DNA of 21,123 bases from a candidate division KSB1 bacterium (GCA_022566355.1 JADFJB010000084.1:1-21123); one strand, 5' to 3'. Positions 1 through 7,427 are shown, numbered from the stretch's first letter. Translations and numbers: made by a program. Notes: generated from the letters alone by a model not told the origin.

Positions 1-339
1 TAAAGGTTAAGAAAGATTGATTTTTTATATTGACCGAAAATTGGTTCATAGTAATCTTCTTTATAACTTTAATATTCTTAGTGACTTAGAGTCTTTGTGG
101 CAAAAATTCATGAATAGTGCAGGTTAATTAATAGTTAGCTATGCCTAAAATCAGAAAAGAAAAATATTCCTTCAATTTCAATATAAACACAGAATGTATG
201 TTGATATAAGAATGATGGTTCTAAAAACCGTAATGACCTTTTTCATTTATCATTTTAAAATTCTTGTTAATCCTGTCTTAATACTTTTTTTTTGAGAATA
301 AGTACGTATTATTATGATGATCCATAATTTTAATCCATA
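1..339. other. Intergenic region with one copy of a dispersed repeat
   Basis: No credible coding region is seen in this AT-rich leader. Around 105-130 lies ATTCATGAATAGTGCAGGTT followed by AATTAA, and about 35 bases later comes ATTCCTTCAATTT. The same two blocks in the same order recur near 7428-7497, so this is probably a copy of a dispersed intergenic repeat. The stretch 230-339 must carry the promoter of the following gene, but I could not pick a convincing -35/-10 pair. The gene's start codon at 340 has no clear purine-rich ribosome binding site. Confidence 0.5.
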
Positions 340-714
340 ATGCCGCAATTAATACTTCAATATACAGCGAATATAGACCAGGAGATTAGCTTTCAAGATC
401 TTTTTGTAAAATTACATAATATTCTGGCCGACATTGGTGGCATAAAAATAGACAATTGTAAAAGCAGAGCCTTCAAACTGGATAACTATTATATTGGTCG
501 TGGGGAAACTTCAAATGCATTTATTAACCTGGATATTCACTTTTTGGAGGGACGACCGCAGACCTTAAAAAAAGAGATCGGTAGTCAAATTCTTGAAGCT
601 TTAAAAGAGATTTATAGCCAATCCATATCCGAGCTCAATCTTCAAATCACAGTAGAAATAAAAGATATCGAACGAGACGTTTATTTTAAATATCCGCCTG
701 GAAGTTTAAAATGA
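340..714 (+). CDS. 5-carboxymethyl-2-hydroxymuconate isomerase-like (CHMI) protein
   Basis: A 124-residue protein beginning Met-Pro-Gln. In the tautomerase (4-OT/MIF) superfamily the initiator Met is removed and Pro becomes the N-terminal catalytic base, which fits here. Length, the SRAFKLDNYYIGRG segment and the later FINLDIHFLEGRP strand match CHMI (HpaF-type) proteins. These isomerise 5-carboxymethyl-2-hydroxymuconate in homoprotocatechuate (4-hydroxyphenylacetate) breakdown in the cytoplasm. No other gene of that meta-cleavage pathway is visible here, so the physiological substrate is uncertain, and many CHMI homologues stand alone. The next gene starts 131 bases downstream with its own strong ribosome binding site. 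The call is by family resemblance; the substrate is inference. Confidence 0.85.
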   Translation: MPQLILQYTANIDQEISFQDLFVKLHNILADIGGIKIDNCKSRAFKLDNYYIGRGETSNAFINLDIHFLEGRPQTLKKEIGSQILEALKEIYSQSISELNLQITVEIKDIERDVYFKYPPGSLK

Positions 715-845
715 AAGCAATATTCAAATGCATGTTCTGTATTCCTTCTTAAAAGGAAATAAAGTTTCCTTGATATAAGGAAATAGCATGTAAATAAGTG
801 TGTAGAATCAGTTGAAGCTAGATCATCATCTAACCGGAGGAATCA

Positions 846-1235
846 ATGAGTAAACAATCTGAAGTGAACTTTTATCGCTGGGATGATATGCCATTGGAGA
901 AAGTTACAGATCAAATCGACCGGCGTTTGGTTACGGGTAACCGCATCATGGTAGCCCAGGTCTATCTTAAAAAAGGTAGCATTGTGCCCACACACTCCCA
1001 TGAGAATGAGCAGATCACCTATATCATGGATGGCGCACTTCACTTTTGGATCGGCGAGGATGAATCAGAGGAGATTGTCGTTCGATCTGGTGAAGTCTTA
1101 CATCTTCCTTCGAATGTGGTACACAAAGCACAAGCCCTGGAAGATACATTTGATGTAGATGTTTTTAGCCCGCCTCGACAGGATTGGCTTGACGGCACAG
1201 ATAGCTATTTTCACGATAAAGCAACAGGGTTATAG
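846..1235 (+). CDS. Small single-domain cupin protein
   Basis: A 129-residue protein with both cupin motifs. Motif 1 runs from about residue 44 to 63 with H50-x-H52 and E55/Q56. Motif 2 (GEVLHLPSNVVH, about 83-94) supplies H94. These His/Glu(Gln) side chains would bind one divalent metal inside a small beta barrel. The start is supported by GGAGG at 836-840, five bases before the ATG. The gene ends three bases before the SDR start, so the two are almost certainly co-transcribed and translationally coupled. Small stand-alone cupins do many things (isomerases, dioxygenases, sugar or metabolite binding), so no reaction can be assigned. The partner SDR suggests both act on the same small molecule, which is inference. 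Confidence 0.88.
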   Translation: MSKQSEVNFYRWDDMPLEKVTDQIDRRLVTGNRIMVAQVYLKKGSIVPTHSHENEQITYIMDGALHFWIGEDESEEIVVRSGEVLHLPSNVVHKAQALEDTFDVDVFSPPRQDWLDGTDSYFHDKATGL

Positions 1236-1238
1236 CAG

Positions 1239-2030
1239 ATGAATTTTGGTTTAAAAGGAAAAGTAGCATTGGTCGCCGCTTCCAGTCGTGGTTTGGGACG
1301 CGCCGTGGCAGAGGAACTGGCCTATGAAGGAGCGAACCTGATTCTTTGTGCTCGCGGTGAAGAGAACCTCAACAAAGTCAAATCTGAAATTATCGAAAAG
1401 ACAGGTGTGAAAGTTGTTGCAATAGCGGCAAATCTTACAGAACCAGGACAAGTGAATCATGTTGTGGAAACCGGAATTAATGAGTTTGGCCGCATAGACA
1501 TTCTGGTCACCAATACTGGCGGACCACCTGCTGGGGTATTTGCAAGTCTGAGCCAGGAGGAATGGCAAGAAGCTATTCGCCAAAATCTAGAAAGTGTACT
1601 CAACATAACGCGAGCCGTTCTACCCGGAATGAAAGAACGCAAATGGGGCCGAATCCTTAATGTCACATCGATTTCGGTAAAGCAGCCAGTAGATAACCTG
1701 ATTCTATCAAACAGCATTCGTGCAGCCGTGACAGGTTTCGCCCGTACCCTGGCAAATGAAGTAGCGTCTTTAGGCATTACAGTAAACAACGTGCTGCCCG
1801 GTTATACCCGTACCAGTCGGGTTGAGGAGTTGGCGGGACAAATTGCGAAGGCTAAAGGAACTACAGTGGAAAAAGCAATCGATGGTTGGGCAAATCAAAT
1901 TCCAATGGGCCGGATCGGTGAACCGCGTGAATTTGCCGCGTTGGTTGCATTCCTTGCTTCTGAAAGAGCGAGCTATATTACTGGTACTTCGATCCCGGTT
2001 GATGGTGGGTGGATTCGATCCCTTTATTGA
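1239..2030 (+). CDS. SDR-family oxidoreductase (FabG/BKR-like, degenerate motifs)
   Basis: A 263-residue Rossmann-fold protein of classical SDR length. The cofactor loop reads AASSRGLG (13-20) instead of TGxxxGxG. The N-A-G region is NTGG (92-95), and the active-site serine is present in NVTS (S144). The usual Tyr-x-x-x-Lys, expected 13 residues after that serine, is Ser157-x-x-x-Arg161. The C-terminal GGWIRSLY tail and NNVLPGYT segment are typical. This pattern matches the uncharacterised BKR-like SDR subgroup, which is known to lack a perfect NAD motif and catalytic tetrad. It is therefore annotated as an SDR but may not be a conventional ketoacyl-ACP reductase. It starts three bases after the cupin stop and shares its operon. 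The following DinB-like reading frame begins about 50 bases downstream. Confidence 0.9.
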   Translation: MNFGLKGKVALVAASSRGLGRAVAEELAYEGANLILCARGEENLNKVKSEIIEKTGVKVVAIAANLTEPGQVNHVVETGINEFGRIDILVTNTGGPPAGVFASLSQEEWQEAIRQNLESVLNITRAVLPGMKERKWGRILNVTSISVKQPVDNLILSNSIRAAVTGFARTLANEVASLGITVNNVLPGYTRTSRVEELAGQIAKAKGTTVEKAIDGWANQIPMGRIGEPREFAALVAFLASERASYITGTSIPVDGGWIRSLY

Positions 2031-2083
2031 GTCATCGAAATAATCCTGGATGAAAAAGATATATTAATTCAAGAGGAAACCTA

Positions 2084-2558
2084 ATGGAATCCCAGCTTAT
2101 TGAAGCCTGGCAAATGAGCAATGAGGCGAACTTTTACCTGCTCGAAAATATAGCAGAAGATTATTTACAAGACAGCTATACAACCCCGCACCCGTTCTGT
2201 TGCCGCACAGTTTGCCCACATTCACAATGTTCGTCTTCGCTGGCTCAACCATGCAGCTCCAAAGTTAGTAGTTGATGTACAGAGTTTTCCCAAAGGCGCG
2301 CAGCCAACTAAGGAAGAATTAAAGCAAGCGTTACAGGCTTCTCAACCAATTGTCGCTCGATTTCTGGAAGAATGTGAATCCTCGGGCAAGGTGAAAAGTT
2401 GGAACGGCTCGCCCGCTACTTTTCTGAGTTACATGGTTGCCCATGAAGCTCATCACCGGGCTTTGGCCATTGTGGCGTTACGGATTTGCGGACACAAACT
2501 GCCGTCGGAGGTTATATACGGACAATGGGATTGGGGTAAGAAACGAAGTCTTCGATGA
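2084..2558 (+). pseudogene. DinB-family protein, frameshifted
   Basis: The frame from ATG 2084 (preceded by AGAGGAAA) encodes an N-terminal helix, MESQLIEAWQMSNEANFYLL, and then becomes nonsense after about residue 34. The frame one base over continues with RTRSVAAQFAHIHNVRLRWL and ends in MVAHEAHHRALAIVAL...GQWDWGKKRSLR with stop TGA at 2556-2558. Removing one C from the CCCC run at 2184-2187 joins the two halves perfectly (S-Y-T-T-R-T-R-S-V). The joined product would be about 157 residues with the His residues of HIHN and HEAHH that form the DinB metal triad. DinB proteins are four-helix metal-binding proteins, often thiol-transferase-like or of unknown role. Either a true single-base pseudogene or a sequencing/assembly error in a homopolymer. 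Confidence 0.85.
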
Positions 2559-2657
2559 ATTTGGAACATTAGCTGTTTTGTTCTTCGATGAAACCGCTAC
2601 ATTTTTACTTACGTAATTAGAAATCGCATTACTGGATTATTGATTGAGAATTGGTTT

Positions 2658-3077
2658 ATGTATCGTAAAAATAAAATGCTTGTTGTTGTGATTTTGTTCT
2701 GTTTTTTAACCTGGGCGAATGCAAATACAATCGATTTGATTTGTACTACTGGGAAATTGTGTTCAGTTGAACTTCAAAAGATTGTAGACTCTAATCAAGC
2801 TCACCGTTGCTGTAAACAAAATAATGGAAAGAATAATACCCTAACCGATAAATCCAATGCGAATAATAATCCAAAATGTGGAGATTTTTCATCAAAGCTT
2901 GAGACCTATATTAAACAAGATGTTAAGACGGTCCACACAAATGTAGGATTCGTTACGAATATTATAATTCCTCAATCAGTCTGTACGGCCATTATACTAC
3001 ATTCAAATTTCTCTTCATATCAAACCAAACTTTCAAACCCCGCTATTTTTCTCAAAAGCTGCTCATTTCTGAGTTGA
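2658..3077 (+). CDS. Small secreted Cys-containing protein of unknown function
   Basis: I do not recognise the family with confidence. From the ATG at 2658 it is 139 residues. A basic start (MYRKNKML) precedes a hydrophobic core (VVVILFCFLTW) and ANA-N, a plausible signal peptidase I site, so it is probably exported. The mature part holds spaced cysteines (ICTTGKLC, HRCCKQ, PKCGDF, SVC, KSC) and an Asn/Lys-rich linker. The spacing, with a central CC, recalls small Cys-rich envelope proteins near metal efflux genes in Bacteroidetes-like bacteria, but the match is weak. An upstream in-frame TTG at 2640 and an internal ATG at 2676 are alternative starts; no strong ribosome binding site decides. 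The exact ending is clear (TGA). Confidence 0.55.
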   Translation: MYRKNKMLVVVILFCFLTWANANTIDLICTTGKLCSVELQKIVDSNQAHRCCKQNNGKNNTLTDKSNANNNPKCGDFSSKLETYIKQDVKTVHTNVGFVTNIIIPQSVCTAIILHSNFSSYQTKLSNPAIFLKSCSFLS

Positions 3078-3325
3078 TCACTCAAGTTCGACTTAGATTT
3101 GTCGTTTTGAGTTGATTCTTAGTTTTAATACCGATGTCAATTATTTTGTTGTTTTGAACTGGCTAGTAAACGGTCAAAACCGCAGACACTTATTAAGTTT
3201 AAGAATGTCTCATGTTTTGTGATCCAAGTCAGTTCAGTTTAAAGTTCCGCTCTTGGTAACCATGATTAGTCAATAAATGACATCTGGAAATAATAGGATC
3301 CTAAATTATTTTGAAAGGAAATAGT

Positions 3326-4042
3326 ATGAATATCAAAAACCGGTTAGGCATAATTTTAATGCTGTGTTTATCAATAAATTGTCAGCCTCAACCTAAGAAG
3401 GGTGTTCATGTAGCTGGGGCATTGAGAAAAATGATGTTTGATGCGGATATAAGTGCCAAAATCGATCTGAAATCTCTGGAGAATACTAAAAATTTATATG
3501 GCTTGGGTGCACTGGCAAATTTAAAAGGAGAAATCCTCATTTTTGCAGGGGTGCCTTTTATCACTTCTGTTAAAAACGGCATGGTTAAACTGGATCAATC
3601 TTACGACCATCAAGCTGCGTTGCTGGTGTATACAGAACAAGCGAATTGGCAACCAATCGATATTCCTGAGAGTATCGTATCCTTAAAGGATCTTGAGATT
3701 TTTATATCGAAAGCTTCGGTGGAGTACTCAATTCCTCAGGATCAACCTTATCCTTTTCTCATTCGAGGTAAAGTAAAATCAGCACAGTGGCATGTTATCG
3801 ATTGGCCAGAAGGAGATACGGAGCACACACACGCAAAGCACAAAGCATCGGGATTACATGGAACAATTGCTGATGAAACAGTCGAAATACTCGGATTTTA
3901 TTCAGACAAACATCATGGTGTTTTTACTCATCATACCACTAATATACATTTGCACGTAAAAAACCAAGCGGGTAATATTGCCGGCCATCTGGATGAACTT
4001 TCATTGGGTAAAGGCATGACTTTGTTCTTACCGGTGAATTGA
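3326..4042 (+). CDS. Acetolactate decarboxylase-like lipoprotein
   Basis: The ATG at 3326 is preceded by AAAGGAAA and gives 238 residues; an in-frame TTG at 3311 is less likely. The N-terminus MNIKNRLGIILMLCLSINC looks like a lipoprotein signal with Cys19, although Asn before Cys is atypical. The body resembles alpha-acetolactate decarboxylase (BudA/AlsD). GLGALANLKGEILIFAG matches the GLGTFNxLDGE strand with its conserved Glu, and near the C-terminus HLH...GH has the exact H-x-H-x10-H spacing of the family's zinc site. The position of the catalytic Arg appears to be His (AQWHVIDW), and the C-terminal segment carrying another catalytic Glu looks shortened. A His-rich stretch (EHTHAKHKASGLH) is inserted. 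The fold and metal site are well supported, but acetoin formation is doubtful, and lipidation would place it in the periplasm. Confidence 0.75.
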   Translation: MNIKNRLGIILMLCLSINCQPQPKKGVHVAGALRKMMFDADISAKIDLKSLENTKNLYGLGALANLKGEILIFAGVPFITSVKNGMVKLDQSYDHQAALLVYTEQANWQPIDIPESIVSLKDLEIFISKASVEYSIPQDQPYPFLIRGKVKSAQWHVIDWPEGDTEHTHAKHKASGLHGTIADETVEILGFYSDKHHGVFTHHTTNIHLHVKNQAGNIAGHLDELSLGKGMTLFLPVN

Positions 4043-4321
4043 GAATCCAAATGTAGTTTGTTAAATTCTTACTTGACTAAATGAAAGCACGTGGCCGTGC
4101 CTGGGCAAAAAATTGAAGTTAATCCACGTAAGGCATGGCCATACTATTTTAGGATTGAAGAAAAAAATAATTTACGACACTGATGATAGGAGTGTAGTTT
4201 GGTACAAAGATGGGAAAAATCTTATAATGAATAGAAAAATGAAAATTCCAATTGATAGGATTTTGCTTTTGGAATAGTGGAAGCAATTCTTTAAAAAAGA
4301 AAGACCTCTCTTATTCAAGAG
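4043..4321. other. Convergent intergenic region with an imperfect inverted repeat
   Basis: This lies between the convergent acetolactate-decarboxylase-like gene and the purine nucleoside phosphorylase gene. Arms GTGGCCGTGCCT (4091-4102) and AGGCATGGCCAT (4131-4142) are complementary at 10 of 12 positions with a 28-base loop. There is no clear T run, so it may be a repeat or RNA structure rather than an intrinsic terminator. An open frame of about 37 codons ending with TAG near 4278 (containing VVWYKDGKNL and IPIDRILLLE) has no start codon or ribosome binding site. It could be a gene remnant but is not called. Confidence 0.4.
4291..4321 (-). terminator. Possible weak intrinsic terminator after the PNP gene
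   Basis: On the minus strand, directly after the PNP stop codon, CTCTT (4321-4317), loop GAAT and AAGAG (4312-4308) form a short stem. AGGTC and then the T-rich TTTCTTTTTT follow. The position is ideal for ending the four-gene minus-strand operon, but the stem is short and AT-rich and there are five bases before the T tract. Confidence 0.35.
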
Positions 4322-5149
4322 TCAACTGCCAAAGGTTTCCACAAAACGCTTCATGATTACCGTCATTTTGGGTTCAGCTTCATTAGCATGCTTTAATATC
4401 TCCTGAATATCCACAGCTTTTAAAGAATCCGGGAAACATTCATCGGTAATAACAGACATTCCCAGTACCTTCAAGCTGGCATGCACCGCAACAATCACTT
4501 CCGGAACAGTGGACATACCCACAACATCGGCGCCAAGGTTTCGCAGCATTCGATATTCGGAACGTGTTTCCAGGTTTGGACCGGATAAAGCCAAATAGAC
4601 GCCTTTATGTAGTTTGATCTTCTCATCCAGGGCAATTTGTTCAACTCGTTCGATATATTCGAGGCTGTAAGGCTCGGACATGTCCGGGAAACGAATGCCA
4701 AGTTCGTCATCATTTTCCCCAATGAGCGGATTGTCGCCTAGCAGGTTGATATGATCACAAATGACCATAATATCACCTGCTTTATAAAGCGGATTAAGCC
4801 CGCCGCAAGCATTCGATACCATCAGTGTATTCACACCAAGGGCTTTCATTACACGAACCGGGTAGGTAATTTGCTGCATAGTATAGCCTTCGTAGTAATG
4901 AAAGCGCCCCTGCATGGCAACCACCTCTTTACCGCCAAGACGGCCGAAAATTAAATTTCCCTCATGAAATTCAACGGTTGAAAGTGGGAAATGAGGAATA
5001 TCCCGGTAGGAAATCTCGTGCTCTTTTTCAATTGCTTTCGCTAACCGACCGAGACCGGTCCCCAAAATAATACCAATCGGTGGTTTACTTTCAGATTTCT
5101 TTCTTAAAAAAGAAACAGTTTCATCAATTTTGTTTCGAAGCTCAGTCAT
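4322..5149 (-). CDS. punA: Purine nucleoside phosphorylase, trimeric (PNP/MTAP family)
   Basis: A 275-residue cytosolic enzyme that splits purine ribo- and deoxyribonucleosides with phosphate into base and (deoxy)ribose-1-phosphate (purine salvage). Visible motifs: GTGLG (phosphate loop, near residue 30), MQGRFHYYEGY (Arg and His of the phosphate site plus Tyr), SNACGG, SGPNLETRSEYR (the purine-binding Glu) and GMSTVPEVIVA (Met-Ser at the ribose/phosphate site). The base-recognition Asn of mammalian PNP (ITN) is Asp here (VITDECF, D236), a change that may broaden specificity toward 6-aminopurines. The start ATG overlaps the stop of the upstream lipoprotein gene in ATGA, implying translational coupling. 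It is the last gene of the yggS-divIVA-lipoprotein-PNP operon. Confidence 0.95.
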   Translation of the reverse strand: MTELRNKIDETVSFLRKKSESKPPIGIILGTGLGRLAKAIEKEHEISYRDIPHFPLSTVEFHEGNLIFGRLGGKEVVAMQGRFHYYEGYTMQQITYPVRVMKALGVNTLMVSNACGGLNPLYKAGDIMVICDHINLLGDNPLIGENDDELGIRFPDMSEPYSLEYIERVEQIALDEKIKLHKGVYLALSGPNLETRSEYRMLRNLGADVVGMSTVPEVIVAVHASLKVLGMSVITDECFPDSLKAVDIQEILKHANEAEPKMTVIMKRFVETFGS

Positions 5150-5829
5150 TCGTTTTTCTTTTTCTTTAAAGCTGCTTCTAATTTCTTTCGTTCTTCTTCC
5201 AATTTGGCTTTTGCTGCTTTTTCGGTCTTGATTTGTTGTTGGATTTTATCTAACCTGCCCCGCTCTTCCTTTATCTGCTGTTCAGCTACTTGTTTACGGC
5301 TTTCTTTTACCCGGTCAATCGCCATCTCAAAATCACGTTTATTGCCTATCCGGTTAAATAAAATCGCTCCTAAAATTCCGCCGCCTATGGAAATCGGGTT
5401 AGCCATGTTGAATTCATTGTCAGAGGCTCTTGATGCCAGAGAACTGATAAGGAGGCTGCCACCAAAGCTGAGGGCACCGCCGCTAAGGGTATAGATCGTA
5501 GCAGATTTGTTGTTTTTCATACCCAATATCTCTTTCTGAGAAACCAGGTTGCCTTTTTCATCAAGAACCAGATCGAATTTTTTAATTTCCGTTATTGAAT
5601 TCCGTTTAATTTCGAGTTCTTCGGATATCTCTTTCTGCAATATTATACTCTCACTGGATTTTTTAATGGCGATTCCTTCAACAAGTTCGCCATTCTCAAG
5701 TTTAAGTTTGATTTCTGAGGGTACTTGTAATTGGGAGTAGTTGATTACAACGGTACGGCTGGCACAACTCTGGAGCACAATAAAAAAAACAATCAATATG
5801 AAGGGTATATAAGCATTAGGTTTATGCAT
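5146..5829 (-). CDS. Coiled-coil lipoprotein of unknown function
   Basis: The ATG at 5829 has AAGGAG about nine bases upstream; an in-frame TTG at 5847 is rejected for lack of such a site. The product is 227 residues. The signal FILIVFFIVLQSC ends in lipobox LQSC, so it should be lipidated by Lgt. The next part (about residues 25-100) alternates short strands (IKLKLENGELVEGIAIKK, SIILQKE, ITEIKKFDL), suggesting a small beta domain. Two Gly-rich hydrophobic stretches (SGGALSFGGSLLISSL and ISIGGGILGAILF) may be membrane-embedded. The C-terminal third is a highly charged Lys/Glu/Gln coiled coil ending in a poly-Lys tail. I do not know the function. Its fixed position between DivIVA and PNP genes, overlapping the latter by four bases, suggests co-expression rather than a shared pathway. 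Confidence 0.8.
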   Translation of the reverse strand: MHKPNAYIPFILIVFFIVLQSCASRTVVINYSQLQVPSEIKLKLENGELVEGIAIKKSSESIILQKEISEELEIKRNSITEIKKFDLVLDEKGNLVSQKEILGMKNNKSATIYTLSGGALSFGGSLLISSLASRASDNEFNMANPISIGGGILGAILFNRIGNKRDFEMAIDRVKESRKQVAEQQIKEERGRLDKIQQQIKTEKAAKAKLEEERKKLEAALKKKKNE

Positions 5830-5852
5830 ACCGAGGCTCCTTATCAATTTGA

Positions 5853-6500
5853 TTAAAATACCATTTGGTCATCATCATGTGGTTCGGTTGAGGGATTTTC
5901 GGCGGGGGATTCAACTGAAGATTGTTCTGTCGGAACTGGCTCGGGTTGATGAAGTCGTGTGTCTGAAGTGAGCGGTAATTCCTCTTGAATGACAGGTAAA
6001 GGAATTTCCTTTTTCCTTTTCGATTGCTTTCTTTCATCCTTGAGTTCGGAATCATCAATTTGTAATACTTTGATCAGTTCGATTTGAGATTCCAGTAAGT
6101 GTCTTAGTCGGTTGATAAACGATTCCTTTTGAACCCGGAGAAGTGTTATATCGTTCTTTATTTTTTCAACCTTATTACGTGCCTGGTCCAGGATTTTTTC
6201 CGCTCGTAATTCGGCTTCATGGATAATTAACCCAGCTTCTTTTTCTGTATTGACTCGTGTCCGGCTAATGGATTCCTGCGCATTCATCAGAGTTTCTTTT
6301 AAGGTTTGTTCAACCTGTTGGTAATCCTTTACTTGCGTACGCAATATTAGAGCCTCGGACTTCAATTGATCCTTTTCATTGAGAAGAGCTTCATATTCAT
6401 TAGCTACCATCTCCAAGAAGGTTTCTACTTCCAAAGTATCAAAGCCCCTCATGATACGCTTAAATTCCTGCTTCTTTATGTCAAGTGGTGTTAATTTCAA
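5853..6500 (-). CDS. DivIVA-domain protein
   Basis: A 215-residue protein starting MKLTPLDIKKQEFKRIMRGFD, then EVETFLEMVANEYEALL. This is the hallmark DivIVA N-terminus (TPLDIxxxxF, GYD/GFD, VxxFLxxV). Residues about 40-150 form a long coiled coil. The C-terminal 50 residues are Pro/Glu/Ser-rich and probably disordered. DivIVA-family proteins sense negative membrane curvature and recruit division, growth or polarity factors; in diderms the role is less well defined. GGAGG lies just upstream of the ATG. The gene follows yggS by 17 bases and precedes the lipoprotein by 23 bases. The association of divIVA with a yggS homologue is also known from Gram-positive division clusters, which supports the call. 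Confidence 0.9.
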   Translation of the reverse strand: MKLTPLDIKKQEFKRIMRGFDTLEVETFLEMVANEYEALLNEKDQLKSEALILRTQVKDYQQVEQTLKETLMNAQESISRTRVNTEKEAGLIIHEAELRAEKILDQARNKVEKIKNDITLLRVQKESFINRLRHLLESQIELIKVLQIDDSELKDERKQSKRKKEIPLPVIQEELPLTSDTRLHQPEPVPTEQSSVESPAENPSTEPHDDDQMVF

Positions 6501-6517
6501 ATGATCCTCCTACATTT

Positions 6518-7225
6518 TTAGAAGGCTGATTGTTTAGGTTGTCGTTGCCCAAAAATCGCAGTCCCAATTCGAACTATGGTTGCACCTTCTTCGATAGCCC
6601 ATTCAAAATCATGACTCATACCCATTGATAAATGGTGAATTGGTTTGTGTGAATTGATGTTTGAGTTAATTTGATCTTTGACCTGCCGCAACATTTGGAA
6701 GCACTCACGTACTTCTTTTTCATTAGAAGTAAATTTCCCGATCGTCATAAGTCCGGTTAAACGAAGGTGCGGTAAAGTAACAACTTTCCGTGCAAGTTCT
6801 AATGCCTGGTTCGAGCTTATGCCAAATTTAGTAGATTCATCTGATGTCTTTACTTCCAGAAGAATTTCCACATCCTTATTTCTCTGTTCACATCTTCGAC
6901 TAATTTCTTCTGCAAGATGTAAACTATCCACTGAATGGATAACATCAAATATCTGTATTGCCCGTTTAACTTTATTGGTTTGTAAGTGACCGATTAAATG
7001 CCAGGATGCTATGTTTCCTAAACGTTGGTATTTTTGCCAGGCTTCCTGGATACGATTTTCACCAATGATTGTTACTCCTGCTTCTACAGCCTCTTCAATG
7101 ATCTCTGCAGGAAACGTTTTGGAAACAGCAACAATTTTTATCTCATTAAAATTTCTACCTGAATTTATTGCTGCTTCAGCAATTCGTTCTTGGATTCGTT
7201 TCCAGTTTTTTGATATTTCTGACAT
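6518..7225 (-). CDS. yggS: YggS/PLPBP-family PLP-binding homeostasis protein
   Basis: A 235-residue alanine-racemase-fold single-domain protein. The PLP lysine is K36 in IVAVSKTFP. Other family signatures are IIGENRIQEAW, WHLIGHLQTNKVKRAI, IHSVDS, KFGISSNQA, LTGLMTIG, LSMGMSHDFEWAIEEGAT and VRIGTAIFG. These proteins bind pyridoxal phosphate without a known catalytic activity and buffer the cytosolic vitamin B6 pool and amino-acid balance. It is the first gene of the minus-strand operon. The upstream 400-base region must carry the operon promoter and includes a strong hairpin about 70 bases upstream of the start. Confidence 0.95.
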   Translation of the reverse strand: MSEISKNWKRIQERIAEAAINSGRNFNEIKIVAVSKTFPAEIIEEAVEAGVTIIGENRIQEAWQKYQRLGNIASWHLIGHLQTNKVKRAIQIFDVIHSVDSLHLAEEISRRCEQRNKDVEILLEVKTSDESTKFGISSNQALELARKVVTLPHLRLTGLMTIGKFTSNEKEVRECFQMLRQVKDQINSNINSHKPIHHLSMGMSHDFEWAIEEGATIVRIGTAIFGQRQPKQSAF

Positions 7226-7292
7226 AAAATTGAAATGAATTTATCCATTGCTAATTCAAAAAGCAATTAATTTTTATGCACCTGAAGATCAT

Positions 7293-7322
7293 AAATTTCA
7301 AAGCGACATCGCTTCGAAATTT
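7293..7322. repeat. Strong hairpin in the yggS upstream region
   Basis: AAATTTCAAAGCG (7293-7305), loop ACAT, then CGCTTCGAAATTT (7310-7322). The 13-base arms pair with a single A/G-type mismatch. No T tract follows on either strand, so an intrinsic terminator is unlikely. An operator, an RNA 5'-leader structure on the yggS transcript or a small palindromic repeat are all possible. Confidence 0.6.
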
Positions 7323-7427
7323 AGTCAGTGTTTATAACATAATTTAGCACAAAGTTGTGGCTGGTTTGACTACAAAAGAATCAATGGTTTGTTTTATGCA
7401 GATAAGAAAACTTTGCCTATGTAAGCA

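Noticed and set aside
1822-2043. 73-codon plus-strand frame
   Set aside because: It is an out-of-frame shadow of the SDR C-terminal region.
2180-2200. Programmed ribosomal frameshift in the DinB-like gene
   Set aside because: The site is a plain CCCC run without a slippery heptamer or an obvious downstream structure; an indel is simpler.
4150-4278. Short plus-strand gene containing VVWYKDGKNL
   Set aside because: It has no start codon or ribosome binding site and no recognisable family, and is at most a remnant.
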